From Klebsiella sp. RHBSTW-00484 (GTDB lineage Bacteria > Pseudomonadota > Gammaproteobacteria > Enterobacterales > Enterobacteriaceae), in contig NZ_CP055481.1 in NCBI RefSeq assembly GCF_013705725.1, positions 2,728,001-2,792,000 on the forward strand: 64,000 nucleotides of DNA, written 5' to 3'. The notes beneath the pieces were generated by a model. That model was not told the origin of the DNA. It made no database searches and worked only from the letters and a program-made list of their open reading frames with translations. This document shows, one piece after another, positions 55,407 to 64,000 of the stretch (position 1 is the stretch's first letter; the number at the start of each line of letters is the position of its first letter). A program made the position numbers and the translations under genes.

Positions 55407-56042
55407 TCAAGAATAGACCTTCTCTTTGAACTCGCAAAGGTCTTCGATCAGGCAAGAGCCGCAACGTGGTTTACGGGCGATGCAGGTGTAGCGACCGTGT
55501 AGAATAAGCCAGTGGTGACAGTCTACTTTGAATTCGGCGGGAACCACCTTTAACAACTTTTCTTCGACTTGTTCAACGTTCTTGCCGGGGGCAAATTGTG
55601 TCCGATTGCAAACGCGGAAGATATGCGTATCAACGGCGATTGTCGGCCAGCCGAAGGCGGTGTTAAGCACCACGTTGGCGGTTTTACGCCCAACACCGGG
55701 CAGGGCTTCCAGTGCGGCTCTGTCTTCCGGTACTTCGCCGTTATGCAGCTCAAGCAGTAGCCGACAGGTTTTAATGACGTTTTCCGCTTTGCTGTTAAAC
55801 AAACCGATTGTTTTGATATACGACTTAACGCCGTCAACGCCCAGCTCCAGCATAGCGGCTGGCGTGTTGGCTACCGGGTAAAGCTTTGCCGTCGCTTTGT
55901 TGACGCTGACGTCAGTAGCCTGTGCTGAGAGCAACACGGCGATTAATAATTCGAACGGAGAATTGAAGTTAAGCTCCGTGGTAGGGTGCGGGTCGTTATC
56001 CCTGAGCCTGGTGAGGATCTCCAGGCGTTTACTTTTATTCAT
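55407..56042 (-). CDS. nth: endonuclease III
   Basis: This 211-residue DNA glycosylase/AP lyase of base excision repair has the same length as E. coli Nth. The helix-hairpin-helix LPGVGRKTANVVLN (catalytic Lys), the catalytic Asp in VDTHIFRV and the C-terminal [4Fe-4S] motif C-x6-C-x2-C-x5-C (CIARKPRCGSCLIEDLC) are visible. It removes oxidised pyrimidines. It is the last gene after rsxE, with a 1-bp gap. Confidence 0.98.
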   Translation of the reverse strand: MNKSKRLEILTRLRDNDPHPTTELNFNSPFELLIAVLLSAQATDVSVNKATAKLYPVANTPAAMLELGVDGVKSYIKTIGLFNSKAENVIKTCRLLLELHNGEVPEDRAALEALPGVGRKTANVVLNTAFGWPTIAVDTHIFRVCNRTQFAPGKNVEQVEEKLLKVVPAEFKVDCHHWLILHGRYTCIARKPRCGSCLIEDLCEFKEKVYS

Positions 56043-56043
56043 C

Positions 56044-56742
56044 CTATACTCTTCCCGTCACATCAGACGGCGCAATAATTTCGGCTTCTACCGCTTTTGC
56101 TTTGCGCTGTTTGCTACGTTCATCGATGAGGTATTTTAGCGCCAGCATCATCCCAAGGCCAATAAATGCGCCCGGCGGCAGCATCGCCAGCAGGAAGGGG
56201 GTATCAGTATGAAATACTTCGATGCGCAGCACTTTAGCCCAGCTACCCAGCAGGCTATCTGCACCGTCAAATAAGGTACCGTTACCGATAATTTCGCGCA
56301 TCGAGCCGAGGACAAACATGGCGCATGTTGCCCCCATGCCGATGGAAAACCCATCCAACGCCGACAGCGCTGGGCCTTTTCGGGCGGCAAAGGCTTCCGC
56401 ACGTCCAACGACGATACAGTTGGTCACGATAAGCGGGATAAAGATCCCCAGCGACTGATACAGGCCAAAGGCGTAGGCGTTGATCAGCATCTGCACGACG
56501 CTCACTACCGAGGCAATGATCATCACGTAAATCGGAATACGGATCTCCGCAGGCGTCCAGCGGCGCAGGCTGGAAATCGTCAGGTTGGTCAGCGTGAGCA
56601 CCAGGGTCGTTGCCAGCCCAAGCCCCAGGGCGTTGGTGGCGGTAGAGGTCACGGCCAGCAGGGGACACATCCCCAGCAGTTGAACCAGTGCCGAGTTGTT
56701 TTTCCACAACCCCTGAACAATAACGTCTTTTACTTCGCTCAT
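56044..56742 (-). CDS. rsxE: Rsx complex membrane subunit E
   Basis: This 232-residue inner-membrane subunit of the Rnf/Rsx electron-transfer complex, homologous to NqrD, has six helices ([30 protein letters not shown] at the start). With RsxA it forms the membrane core that carries an iron-sulphur site. In E. coli the Rsx complex reduces SoxR and so switches off the SoxRS response (known). It follows rsxG by 3 bp. Confidence 0.97.
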   Translation of the reverse strand: MSEVKDVIVQGLWKNNSALVQLLGMCPLLAVTSTATNALGLGLATTLVLTLTNLTISSLRRWTPAEIRIPIYVMIIASVVSVVQMLINAYAFGLYQSLGIFIPLIVTNCIVVGRAEAFAARKGPALSALDGFSIGMGATCAMFVLGSMREIIGNGTLFDGADSLLGSWAKVLRIEVFHTDTPFLLAMLPPGAFIGLGMMLALKYLIDERSKQRKAKAVEAEIIAPSDVTGRV

Positions 56743-56745
56743 GGT

Positions 56746-57366
56746 CTAGTCTCCACAGGCGGTGAATGTGGGAATCTGCGCAGGCAGCGTTTGTGCGTAT
56801 AAACCCGCACGCTTAACGGCGTTAACCACAGCTCGCGGGGTAATCGTGGCCCCGGTAAACTGATCGAAATCACCGCCGTCTTTTTTCACGGCCCAGTGAC
56901 TATCGCTTTGCCCGTGAATAACTTTACCGGCAAAGAGGGTGATCCAGTCAGAAATTCTGAGTTCGATTTTATCGCCCAGGCCTGGCGTCTCGTGGTGCTC
57001 GGTGACGCGGGTACCCAGCACGCTACCTTTAAAATCGGCGGCGACCAGTAGCTGAATGGCCCCGGAATAGCCGTCTGGCGCAGTGGCTTCCATTACAGTG
57101 GCGACTGGTTGATCGTTATTTTGCGCGATCCATACCTTATGCTGACCTTTACCCAACTCTGGCGCGGTAACCAGATAACAGCTTTTCAGCAAATCATTGT
57201 TATAAAGATTGGCCGGCATAACCTGGTCGAATAGGGCTTTTTGCTGCAGGGCGGCCTGGTCCTCAATGGTGCTTTTGGTCAGCTCATTAATGGCTGCCGT
57301 CAGCCCGGTCGAACCCGCAGCAAAGAGTGCCAGCGTAATGCCGTGTTTGCGCATGCTTTGTAACAT
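56746..57366 (-). CDS. rsxG: Rsx complex FMN-binding subunit G
   Basis: This 206-residue periplasmic subunit has one N-terminal anchor ([19 protein letters not shown]) and a C-terminal FMN site: the Thr of [15 protein letters not shown] carries covalent FMN (known for the family). ATG at 57366 follows GAGGA; the longer frame to 57390 would overlap rsxD. It passes electrons through the Rsx complex. Confidence 0.96.
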   Translation of the reverse strand: MLQSMRKHGITLALFAAGSTGLTAAINELTKSTIEDQAALQQKALFDQVMPANLYNNDLLKSCYLVTAPELGKGQHKVWIAQNNDQPVATVMEATAPDGYSGAIQLLVAADFKGSVLGTRVTEHHETPGLGDKIELRISDWITLFAGKVIHGQSDSHWAVKKDGGDFDQFTGATITPRAVVNAVKRAGLYAQTLPAQIPTFTACGD

Positions 57367-57376
57367 GTTCGGGTCC

Positions 57377-58429
57377 TCAGCGGTGGCCATACGCGCGCGG
57401 ACGCGTGTAGTAGTCGATCAGTGGAACGGTAATATTCGCCAGCAGGACGGCAAAGGCGACGCCGTCCGGATAGCCGCCGAAGCTGCGAATCAGCCAGACC
57501 AGCAGGCCCGCCAGCGCGCCGAAGATCAGGCGTCCGCGGTTGGTGGTGGAGGCGGTCACCGGGTCGGTCAGAATAAAGAATGCGCCGAGCATCGTCGCGC
57601 CGGACAGCAGATGGATCTGCGGCGAGGCGAGGCTCTCTGGTGAGAATATCCATCCCAAAGCGGCGCAAACGGCCAGGCTCAGCAGGAAACTGACCGGGAT
57701 ATGCCAGCGAATAGCTTTCTTCCACAACAGGAACAGACCGCCCGCCAGATAAGCCATGTTAACCCACTGCCAGCCGAGACCAGCCAGCGCGCCACCGTAG
57801 ATAGGGTATTGCAGGATCTCGTTCACCCCATGGCCGGCATGCAGCGACGTTTTGAACGTGTCCAGCGGCGTTGCCTGGCTGATACCGTCGATCCCTATGC
57901 GCAGGCTGTTCATATCGCCGCCAGCCGCGGTTTGGCCGGTAAAAATCACCCGCAGCGCATCGCTAAATCCAGGGACGTTAGCCGCAATTTCATGCGGTGG
58001 AAGCCAGGAGGTCATCTGCACCGGGAAGGAGATCAGCAGCACCACGTAGCCAATCATCGCCGGGTTAAAAGGGTTATGGCCCAAACCGCCGTACAGTTGT
58101 TTGGCAATAATCACTGCGAAAGCGGTACCGAGGACGACCATCCACCACGGGGCAAATGGCGGAATGCTGACGGCCAGCAGCAGGCCAGTCAGTAGCGCCG
58201 AGTTATCGGCGAGGATCGCGGGAATATTTTGTTTACGCAGCTTAAGGATGGCGGCTTCCGCTCCCCATGCCGTCAAGGATGCAAGAATAATTTGCAGCAC
58301 GGTGCCCCAGCCGAAAAACCAGGTCTGAACCACAATGCCGGGAACGGCGGCGAGCAGCACCAGCAGCATAATCCGCGAGGTCTGGCGCTGGTTGTGGGTA
58401 TAAGGGGAACTTGCGATTCTGAAAACCAT
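57377..58429 (-). CDS. rsxD: Rsx complex membrane subunit D
   Basis: This 350-residue integral membrane subunit, homologous to NqrB, starts [20 protein letters not shown]. The second covalent-FMN site is around [37 protein letters not shown] is highly conserved. It is one codon short of adjacent to rsxC (start 58429, rsxC stop 58430), as in E. coli. Confidence 0.97.
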   Translation of the reverse strand: MVFRIASSPYTHNQRQTSRIMLLVLLAAVPGIVVQTWFFGWGTVLQIILASLTAWGAEAAILKLRKQNIPAILADNSALLTGLLLAVSIPPFAPWWMVVLGTAFAVIIAKQLYGGLGHNPFNPAMIGYVVLLISFPVQMTSWLPPHEIAANVPGFSDALRVIFTGQTAAGGDMNSLRIGIDGISQATPLDTFKTSLHAGHGVNEILQYPIYGGALAGLGWQWVNMAYLAGGLFLLWKKAIRWHIPVSFLLSLAVCAALGWIFSPESLASPQIHLLSGATMLGAFFILTDPVTASTTNRGRLIFGALAGLLVWLIRSFGGYPDGVAFAVLLANITVPLIDYYTRPRAYGHR

Positions 58430-60745
58430 TTAATCCTCGTTAACTGCCTGCCGGGATGCTTTCCGGGCCTGAACGCGGGCGATTGCTTCAGCGACGGCCG
58501 CTTTACGGGCATCGTCATTGGCTGCCGACGGGGGAACTGCTTGTTGTTCGGCTTTGCGGGCCTTAGCACGGGCGATAGCGGCTTCAACCGCGGCTTTGCG
58601 TGGGTCAACAGCTGCGGCTGTTGGCTGCTCTGCGACGACAGGTTCAGCCGGAACCGCCTGCTGTTCAGCTTTGCGGGCTTTGGCACGGGCGATAGCGGCT
58701 TCAACCGCGGCTTTGCGTGGGTCAACCGCTGCGGCTGTTGGCTGCTCTGCGACGACAGGTTCAGCCGGAACCGCCTGCTGTTCAGCTTTGCGGGCCTTAG
58801 CACGGGCGATAGCGGCTTCAACCGCGGCTTTACGTGGGTCAACGGCTGTGGTTGTTGGTTGCTCAACTGCGGCAGGTTCTGCTGGTGCTGCCTGCTGTTC
58901 AGCTTTGCGGGCTTTGGCGCGGGCGATAGCGGCTTCAACCGCAGCTTTGCGTGGGTCAACCGCTGCGGCTGTTGGCTGCTCTGCGACGACAGGCTCAGCC
59001 GGAACTGCCTGCTGTTCTGCTTTGCGGGCTTTAGCGCGGGCGATAGCGGCTTCGACGGCGGCTTTACGTGGATCGGCGGCAGCTGGTTGCTCAACGGCGG
59101 ATTCAACCGCAGCGCTATTCTGTTCAGCTTTTCGGGCGCGCGCCTCGGCCTTGCGAGCTTCGCGAGCGGCGATAGCCTCGCTATTATCCGGTTTGGCACC
59201 AGCCAGCACGATAATCGGCTGCGCGGAATCACGTTGTTTTTCACGAACGCGTGCCAGGGCGGCGTTAATGGCATCCTGATCTTGCACCGCCGGTTGTACC
59301 GCAGCTTGTTTATGACGCTCCTGACGTGCGGCCTTATCCCGCTCCAGGCGAGTCTGACGCGCTTCAAAGCGCGCTTTCGCTTCTGCGGCGCGCTTCTCTT
59401 CCTGAGCAATCGCGTAGATCTCGGCTTTTTCCTGACGGAAATACTGCACCAGTGGGATATTGCTTGGGCAAACCCAGGCGCAGGCACCGCATTCGATACA
59501 ATCTGCGAGGTTGTGACCGGTTGCTTTGTCGTGCTGCTGACCTTTACTAAACCAGTACAACTGCTGTGGCAGCAGATCGGCAGGACAGGCGTCGGCGCAG
59601 GCGCTACAGCGAATGCAGCCTTTTTCCTCTTCTGGCTCGCCCATTTCCGTTGCCGACGGGGCCAGCAGACAGTTGGTGATTTTTACCACCGGTACATCAA
59701 GCCACGGCAGGGTGAAGCCCATCAGCGGGCCGCCCATAATCACCATTGGCTCAGCGCTCGGGCAGAAACCGGCGTCTTTAAGCAGATGGCTGACCGGGGT
59801 ACCCAGTCGCGCCCAGACGTTACCCGGACGCGAAACTGCTTCACCGGTTAGCGTGACCACACGCTCTGTCAACGGCTCGCCGTCGATCACCGCGCGTTTT
59901 ACCGCATAGGCGGTACCCACGTTTTGCATCAAAACGCCGATATCAGATGAACGTCCGCCGTGGGGAACCTGTTTCCCGGTCAGGATTTGCGTCAGCTGCT
60001 TAGCGCCGCCGGACGGATATTTCGTTGGGATCACACGCAGCGCAATACCGTGGGTATCGGCTAATACCGCGCGCAGCATTGAAATTGCCTGCGGTTTATT
60101 ATCTTCGATGCCGATCAGCACCTGGCTCGGTTGCAGGATATGGGCAAGGATACGAATACCGTCAACGATCTGCGCTGCGCAATCCTGCATCAGGCGATCG
60201 TCGGCGGTGATATAGGGTTCACACTCGGCAGCGTTAATGATTAAGGTGTCGATTTTGTCGCCGCCGCCGCGCAGTTTCGTCCCGGTCGGGAAACCGGCGC
60301 CGCCCAGTCCGGCCACGCCAAACTGGTGAATGCGCTCAATGAGGTCTTCACGCGATTTATTCTGGTAGTCGTTCCAGCCGTCGCGCTCAATCCAGCGGTC
60401 TTCACCGTCGGCATCAATAATGACGCTCATTTCCGCCAGTGCGGACGGATGAGCGGTGGAGTGCGGAGCGATGGCCGTTACGGTGCCGGAGGTCGGCGCG
60501 TGAACCGGCAGCATTCTGCCCCAGCCGCGCGTCAACGGCTGGCCGCGCAGGACGCGATCGCCCGGCTGAACGCACAGCTCCCCTTCGGCGCCAATATGCT
60601 GTTTCAGCGGAATAACCAAACGCTGCGGCAGTGAAACCTGACGCAGCGGGGTGCCGTTGGACTGGGTTTTCATTTCCGGCGGATGAATACCGCCGTTGAA
60701 ATCCCAGACTTTGTCTTTTCGAAAAGCGGAAAATAACTTAAACAT
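58430..60745 (-). CDS. rsxC: Rsx complex subunit C, with C-terminal repeat tail
   Basis: This 771-residue soluble subunit, homologous to NqrF/RnfC, binds NADH, FMN and two [4Fe-4S] clusters: [15 protein letters not shown] and [15 protein letters not shown]. The conserved core ends near residue 450; the rest is a charged Ala/Arg/Lys/Glu tail with five 39-residue repeats ([20 protein letters not shown]...), as in E. coli RsxC but with a different repeat count and linker. ATG at 60745 overlaps the rsxB stop. Tail length may vary by recombination between repeats. Confidence 0.97.
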   Translation of the reverse strand: MFKLFSAFRKDKVWDFNGGIHPPEMKTQSNGTPLRQVSLPQRLVIPLKQHIGAEGELCVQPGDRVLRGQPLTRGWGRMLPVHAPTSGTVTAIAPHSTAHPSALAEMSVIIDADGEDRWIERDGWNDYQNKSREDLIERIHQFGVAGLGGAGFPTGTKLRGGGDKIDTLIINAAECEPYITADDRLMQDCAAQIVDGIRILAHILQPSQVLIGIEDNKPQAISMLRAVLADTHGIALRVIPTKYPSGGAKQLTQILTGKQVPHGGRSSDIGVLMQNVGTAYAVKRAVIDGEPLTERVVTLTGEAVSRPGNVWARLGTPVSHLLKDAGFCPSAEPMVIMGGPLMGFTLPWLDVPVVKITNCLLAPSATEMGEPEEEKGCIRCSACADACPADLLPQQLYWFSKGQQHDKATGHNLADCIECGACAWVCPSNIPLVQYFRQEKAEIYAIAQEEKRAAEAKARFEARQTRLERDKAARQERHKQAAVQPAVQDQDAINAALARVREKQRDSAQPIIVLAGAKPDNSEAIAAREARKAEARARKAEQNSAAVESAVEQPAAADPRKAAVEAAIARAKARKAEQQAVPAEPVVAEQPTAAAVDPRKAAVEAAIARAKARKAEQQAAPAEPAAVEQPTTTAVDPRKAAVEAAIARAKARKAEQQAVPAEPVVAEQPTAAAVDPRKAAVEAAIARAKARKAEQQAVPAEPVVAEQPTAAAVDPRKAAVEAAIARAKARKAEQQAVPPSAANDDARKAAVAEAIARVQARKASRQAVNED
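58433..59074 (-). repeat. tandem 117-bp repeats in the rsxC 3' end
   Basis: Four units of 39 codons ([10 protein letters not shown]... to ...EQPTAAAV), one shortened unit of 32 codons, and a degenerate 26-codon end. The units are near-identical at DNA level, so copy number may change. Confidence 0.95.
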
Positions 60746-61316
60746 GTTGTTCCACAGGAATAATGCGTACCGGAATGGTTTGTAGATCCCATTTCCAGGT
60801 TTCTGTCGTCGCGGCGACCGGGCGCAGTTCAATACATTGGGTCGGACAAGGCGCGACGCAAAGATTACAGCCGGTACAGAGGTCGCTCATCACCGTATGC
60901 ATGGCACGGGTGGCACCGACGATGGCATCGACAGGGCAGGCCTGGATGCATTTCGTGCAGCCGATGCAATTTGCTTCATCGATCACCGCCAGCATCCGTA
61001 CTGGCTCCAGCTCTTGCACATCGCCGTCAGTGGGCTGCGGGTCGACGTTCAACAGCTCGGCAATTTTGAGCATCACCGCTTCGCCGCCGGGGGCGCAGCA
61101 GTTGATTTTCTCACCTTGCGTGCCCACTGCTTCCGCATAGGGACGACAGCCGGGGTAGCCACACTGGCCACACTGGCTCTGCGGCAGCAGGGCGTCAATT
61201 TTTTCAACGACCGGGTCATCTTCCACCTCAAAGCGGCGGGAGGCGTAGCCCAGAATTAAGCCGAAAATCAGCCCAAGCAGGCTGATGGCGACAACGGCTA
61301 TCCAGACAGCGTTCAT
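60738..61316 (-). CDS. rsxB: Rsx complex ferredoxin-like subunit B
   Basis: This 192-residue subunit has an N-terminal anchor and a cluster in [16 protein letters not shown], then two [4Fe-4S] motifs [16 protein letters not shown] and [16 protein letters not shown]. It transfers electrons between RsxC and the membrane part of the complex. It overlaps rsxC by 8 bp and rsxA by 1 bp. Confidence 0.97.
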   Translation of the reverse strand: MNAVWIAVVAISLLGLIFGLILGYASRRFEVEDDPVVEKIDALLPQSQCGQCGYPGCRPYAEAVGTQGEKINCCAPGGEAVMLKIAELLNVDPQPTDGDVQELEPVRMLAVIDEANCIGCTKCIQACPVDAIVGATRAMHTVMSDLCTGCNLCVAPCPTQCIELRPVAATTETWKWDLQTIPVRIIPVEQHV

Positions 61317-61897
61317 TACAACTTCACCAAACCACTAAAGCCCATAAATGCCAGCGACATTAAACCTGCGGTGACTAACGCAATGGCGTTACCGCGAAAC
61401 GGCGCGGGGACATCCGCAACCACCAGACGCTCGCGAATGGAGGCGAAAAGGGCCATAACCAACGAAAAGCCAACTGCGGCGGCAAAGCCGTACAGTGCCG
61501 ACTGCAGGAAGTTATGCCCAAGGTTAATGTTCAGCAGCGCCACGCCGAGCACCGCGCAGTTGGTGGTGATCAGCGGCAAGAAAATACCTAACAGGCGATA
61601 CAGCGCCGGACTGGTCTTACGCACCACCATCTCGGTAAATTGCACGACAACGGCGATGACCAGGATAAAGGCCAGCGTGCGCAGGTAGACCAGGTTCAGC
61701 GGGATGAGGATCCAGGTATCAATTAGCCAGGCGCAAATAGAGGCCAGCGTCATCACAAAGGTGGTGGCGAGCCCCATCCCCATAGCGGCTTCCAGTTTTT
61801 TGGAAACCCCCATAAACGGGCACAATCCAAGGAACTTCACCAGCACGAAGTTGTTAACGAGGACAGTACCCACAAAGAGCAGTAAATAATCAGCCAT
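61316..61897 (-). CDS. rsxA: Rsx complex membrane subunit A
   Basis: This 193-residue six-helix inner-membrane protein, homologous to NqrE, matches E. coli RsxA almost throughout ([35 protein letters not shown]...). It is the first gene of the rsxABCDGE-nth operon. It pairs with RsxE. Confidence 0.97.
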   Translation of the reverse strand: MADYLLLFVGTVLVNNFVLVKFLGLCPFMGVSKKLEAAMGMGLATTFVMTLASICAWLIDTWILIPLNLVYLRTLAFILVIAVVVQFTEMVVRKTSPALYRLLGIFLPLITTNCAVLGVALLNINLGHNFLQSALYGFAAAVGFSLVMALFASIRERLVVADVPAPFRGNAIALVTAGLMSLAFMGFSGLVKL

Positions 61898-61974
61898 TAT
61901 TCGACCTGAAATAGAAAAAGCCGTCTATTATCGAATAAATCGATACACGCGACAACAGGTTAACTGTGTGGTTA

Positions 61975-62415
61975 TTACGGATTCACAAAGGTCCGTTTAA
62001 CCCGCTCAGAACGCCTGAAGTAAGGCGCCAGCAGCGCAGCCGCGAGAAGAGGGAACAGAAGCTGGCGCAGCGCCAGGACGTCCGAAATCGGAGAAAAGGC
62101 AAAGGCTTTTATCGCCAACAGGAGCGTTATCAATAGCCAGATAATGTAATGTTTTGGTACACCTTTGCGCCGCTTGAAAAAGGCGATGGTCAGCCAAAGC
62201 GTGTAGTACCACATAGCAATCGAGAACGCTAAGGACGCAATCCACAGGGCAAGGTGCTCGGGACTCATATTACTCAGCAATGTATAAGTCTGGGAAGACA
62301 TCAGGGCATGAGTAAAAAGAAGTAGCGACAATGAGGCGCTAAGTAGAGCAACCAGTAGCCATGCCAACGGCGCCAGAAGCCATCCGCCAATACGTTCCAC
62401 AGAGTCAGAGGACAT
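61975..62415 (-). CDS. ydgK: DUF2569 family membrane protein YdgK
   Basis: This 146-residue protein has four predicted membrane helices (WLLAPLAWLLVALLSASL, ALWIASLAFSIAMWYYT, HYIIWLLITLLLAI and LLFPLLAAALLAPYF) and a positive C-terminus (RRSERVKRTF). It lies between cnu and rsxA as in E. coli. GGGAG lies 5 nt before the ATG at 62415. No function is known. Confidence 0.9.
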   Translation of the reverse strand: MSSDSVERIGGWLLAPLAWLLVALLSASLSLLLFTHALMSSQTYTLLSNMSPEHLALWIASLAFSIAMWYYTLWLTIAFFKRRKGVPKHYIIWLLITLLLAIKAFAFSPISDVLALRQLLFPLLAAALLAPYFRRSERVKRTFVNP

Positions 62416-62441
62416 TATTACTCCCGAATTCAAAGCCAGTC

Positions 62442-62567
62442 ATACCCGTCATACTTCAAGTTGCTTATGTGTTGGCTACGCTCGCTCACCCCAGTCACAT
62501 AGTTATCTATGCTCCTGGGGACTTACTCCCTTGCCGCCTTTAAGCTACTCGAATTATTTAAGGTATA
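62442..62567. repeat. ERIC element between ydgK and cnu
   Basis: This copy is about 126 bp, tacccgtcatacttcaag to aattatttaaggtata, with the core ctcgctcaccccagtcaca and tatgctcctggggactta. It is an unmodified, full-length ERIC and served as the standard for the longer copies. Confidence 0.9.
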
Positions 62568-62620
62568 TAAATAAAAGCAGGGCGGGAAGTATAAGCAACT
62601 GGCGTGAATGATTACAGTCT

Positions 62621-62836
62621 TTATTGCACGTAGCGCCAGACGGACTTAGGGACTTCACCGATGTTGAACAATTTACCGCCGGAAACCAGCTCCGCCCGGC
62701 GATGGTCGGCAGCGCGATACATGTTGACGATCTCTTCGTTATCGGTAAGGGAATAGTTAAGGTGGTCAAAAAGTTTTTCCAGACTTTCCAGCGAACTGAT
62801 TTTACGGAATTTTAATAAGTAGTCCTGAACGGTCAT
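62621..62836 (-). CDS. cnu: H-NS/StpA co-factor Cnu (YdgT), Hha family
   Basis: This 71-residue protein has the same length as E. coli Cnu. [27 protein letters not shown] and [20 protein letters not shown] are typical of the Hha/YmoA fold. It binds H-NS and StpA and helps silence horizontally acquired and virulence genes. The ATG at 62836 gives the E. coli N-terminus. It lies before ydgK in the same direction. Confidence 0.96.
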   Translation of the reverse strand: MTVQDYLLKFRKISSLESLEKLFDHLNYSLTDNEEIVNMYRAADHRRAELVSGGKLFNIGEVPKSVWRYVQ

Positions 62837-63057
62837 TTGCGTATCCATTTTATAATCGGAATAAATAAGTCGAATATTACCAGCTTTCAGTAAACCTGTT
62901 CTCAACCAACAAGCCTTTACTTTCTCAGGCTGTAAGGAATTATTTCGGTTGTAAATACTTATGACAAGAACAGACGGCGTTCCCGGCGTAATACAAAGAA
63001 AATTTTAAGAATATTCCAGAACTGAATCAGGCGCCGGAAGGCGCCTGGGAGAGAAGA

Positions 63058-64000
63058 TTAACGCTGTTCGCCTCGGCTGGCAATAACGTTTTGGTACCAG
63101 AAAAAACTCTTTTTTCGTTTACGCGCCAGGTTTTGCTGGTGATCGACATAGACGAACCCGTACTGCTTTTTATAGCCGTTAAGCCAGCTTAAAAGGTCGA
63201 TAAAGGACCAGGGGTAGTAGCCGCGCACGTCAGCACCGAGCGCCAGCGCATTTTCCAGTGCATTAATATGGCTGCTGAGATAGTCAATGCGCGGGTCGTC
63301 AACGACCTCGCCATCAATAATCGGGTCTATTGCGCCCAGTCCGTTCTCAGTAATATAAATCGGAATATCACCATAGCGCTCTTTAACCATCATGATGCCG
63401 TCGGTTAACCCCTGCGGCCAAATCTCCCAGCCCCATTCGGTATAGGTGCTTTGCGGGTTGCGCACGAAGTAAAAGAGCCCATCAACCCCAGGCTCGCCGC
63501 CGGTCGGCTCTTCAGGAGGCTGCGCCGATACGGTTTCACGGCGATAGTAGTTAAGGCCGATAAAGTCACAACGGTTCTCGCGCAGCAGGGCATCGTCGCC
63601 AGCTGCAAACGCCGGGACGCCCCAGAGCGCTTGGGTTTGTTGTAGCAGCGCTTCAGGGTAGCAGCCTTTTAAGACCGGATCGTAAAGCCAGTGGGTGTGG
63701 ATAGCGTCCGCCATCTCGGTCGCACGCTTATCTTCTTCGCTGTCGGTTAGCGAGGTGTGAGGTTGCAGGACGTTAACGAAGCCAATCTCGCCTTCAACGC
63801 CCATTTCACGAAAAGCTTTGATAGCCAGCGCATGGGCAATAAAGACGTGGTGACAGGCCTGAATGGCGCGCGCCGGGTCATGGACGGCTGGTGGGTGGAG
63901 GCCGTTAATGTAACCGTGGCCAATAAAAACGATGGTTTCGTTAAAGGTGGCCCACAGTTTCACGCGGGAGCCAAAACGTTCGTAACAGAGGCGGGCATAC
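63058..64000 (-). CDS. GH1 family 6-phospho-beta-glucosidase-type enzyme (5' end outside window)
   Basis: This is the C-terminal two thirds of a GH1 enzyme; the frame is open to the window edge (ARLCYERFGSRVKLWATFNE...). The acid/base Glu is in TFNE, although the following Pro of TFNEP is Thr here, and the nucleophile Glu is in IPIYITENGLG. NYYRRE, GWEIWPQGL and WSFIDLLSWLNGYKKQYGFVYVD fit. PTS-linked phospho-beta-glucosidases of this family cleave cellobiose or arbutin phosphates. No PTS gene is visible in the window, so the substrate is open. Confidence 0.88.
   Translation of the reverse strand, partial: YARLCYERFGSRVKLWATFNETIVFIGHGYINGLHPPAVHDPARAIQACHHVFIAHALAIKAFREMGVEGEIGFVNVLQPHTSLTDSEEDKRATEMADAIHTHWLYDPVLKGCYPEALLQQTQALWGVPAFAAGDDALLRENRCDFIGLNYYRRETVSAQPPEEPTGGEPGVDGLFYFVRNPQSTYTEWGWEIWPQGLTDGIMMVKERYGDIPIYITENGLGAIDPIIDGEVVDDPRIDYLSSHINALENALALGADVRGYYPWSFIDLLSWLNGYKKQYGFVYVDHQQNLARKRKKSFFWYQNVIASRGEQR

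Noticed and set aside
58433..59074. CRISPR array
   Set aside because: The regular repeats are 117 bp, in frame and part of a known protein tail, without unique spacers. No other array-like pattern was seen.
58229..59851. A 540-codon open frame on the plus strand over rsxC and rsxD
   Set aside because: It is antisense to the rsxC repeats; its repetitive Gly/Asn/Cys/Phe composition is the complement of the repeat codons. No ribosome site and no family resemblance.

Overview
The window looks like a chromosomal segment of an enterobacterium of the Klebsiella / Raoultella / Enterobacter group. From about 25.4 kb to 62.8 kb it follows, in reversed orientation and almost gene for gene, the E. coli K-12 block from cnu (ydgT) and rsxABCDGE-nth through tyrS, slyA, sodC, nemRA, sodB, purR, cfa and ribE to mdtK and the valine tRNAs. 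ydhS, which in K-12 lies close to these tRNAs, is also present at 15.9-17.5 kb. The backbone calls come from recognising protein sequences and gene order; no search was run. Four ERIC-type intergenic repeats fit the same group of organisms. The species is not determined.

0-7.3 kb: a chaperone-usher fimbrial operon on the minus strand (major pilin, chaperone, usher, tip adhesin, minor pilin), with a FimB/FimE-type tyrosine recombinase at each end. The gap between the upstream recombinase and the major pilin gene contains a 22-bp inverted repeat (18 of 22 positions identical) at 6339-6360 and 6614-6635. It bounds a 297-bp segment with a good promoter just inside one end. This has the layout of a fimS-type phase switch, and the promoter points away from the pilin genes, so the sequenced molecule appears to be in the OFF state. 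This is the most interesting signal in the window.

7.3-17.5 kb: accessory metabolic genes. They are a membrane PQQ-dependent dehydrogenase, a decayed gene end, a VOC / CAT-like acetyltransferase / GFA-family operon facing a DeoR-type regulator, a LysE-type exporter, a beta-carbonic anhydrase, an SDR oxidoreductase, a small hydrophilic protein, and ydhS.

17.6-24.6 kb: a self-contained alpha-glucoside locus: a LacI-type regulator, a GH13 glucosidase, a PTS EIIBC and a ScrY/LamB-type porin, all in one direction. It has a readable control region (CRP site, promoter, operator, second operator). GNAT and RidA family genes follow. The locus lies between ydhS and three tandem tRNA-Val(GAC) genes.

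25-62.8 kb: the conserved backbone: drug and nucleoside transport (mdtK, punC/punR, ydhP, ydhIJK), riboflavin and membrane lipid synthesis (ribE, cfa), purine repression (purR), superoxide and electrophile defence (sodB, sodC, gloA, nemRA, grxD, gstA), RNA maturation (rnt), cell-wall enzymes and lipoproteins (mepH, slyB, mliC, anmK), vitamin B6 (pdxH, pdxY), tyrS, dtpA, nth and the Rsx electron-transfer complex, ending with cnu. Recognisable regulatory sites include SlyA boxes before slyA and, unexpectedly, before cfa, a NemR box, PurR boxes and a PhoP box. A diguanylate cyclase with a 15-bp tandem duplication at its 5' end lies between slyA and slyB. The window ends inside a GH1 phospho-beta-glucosidase gene.
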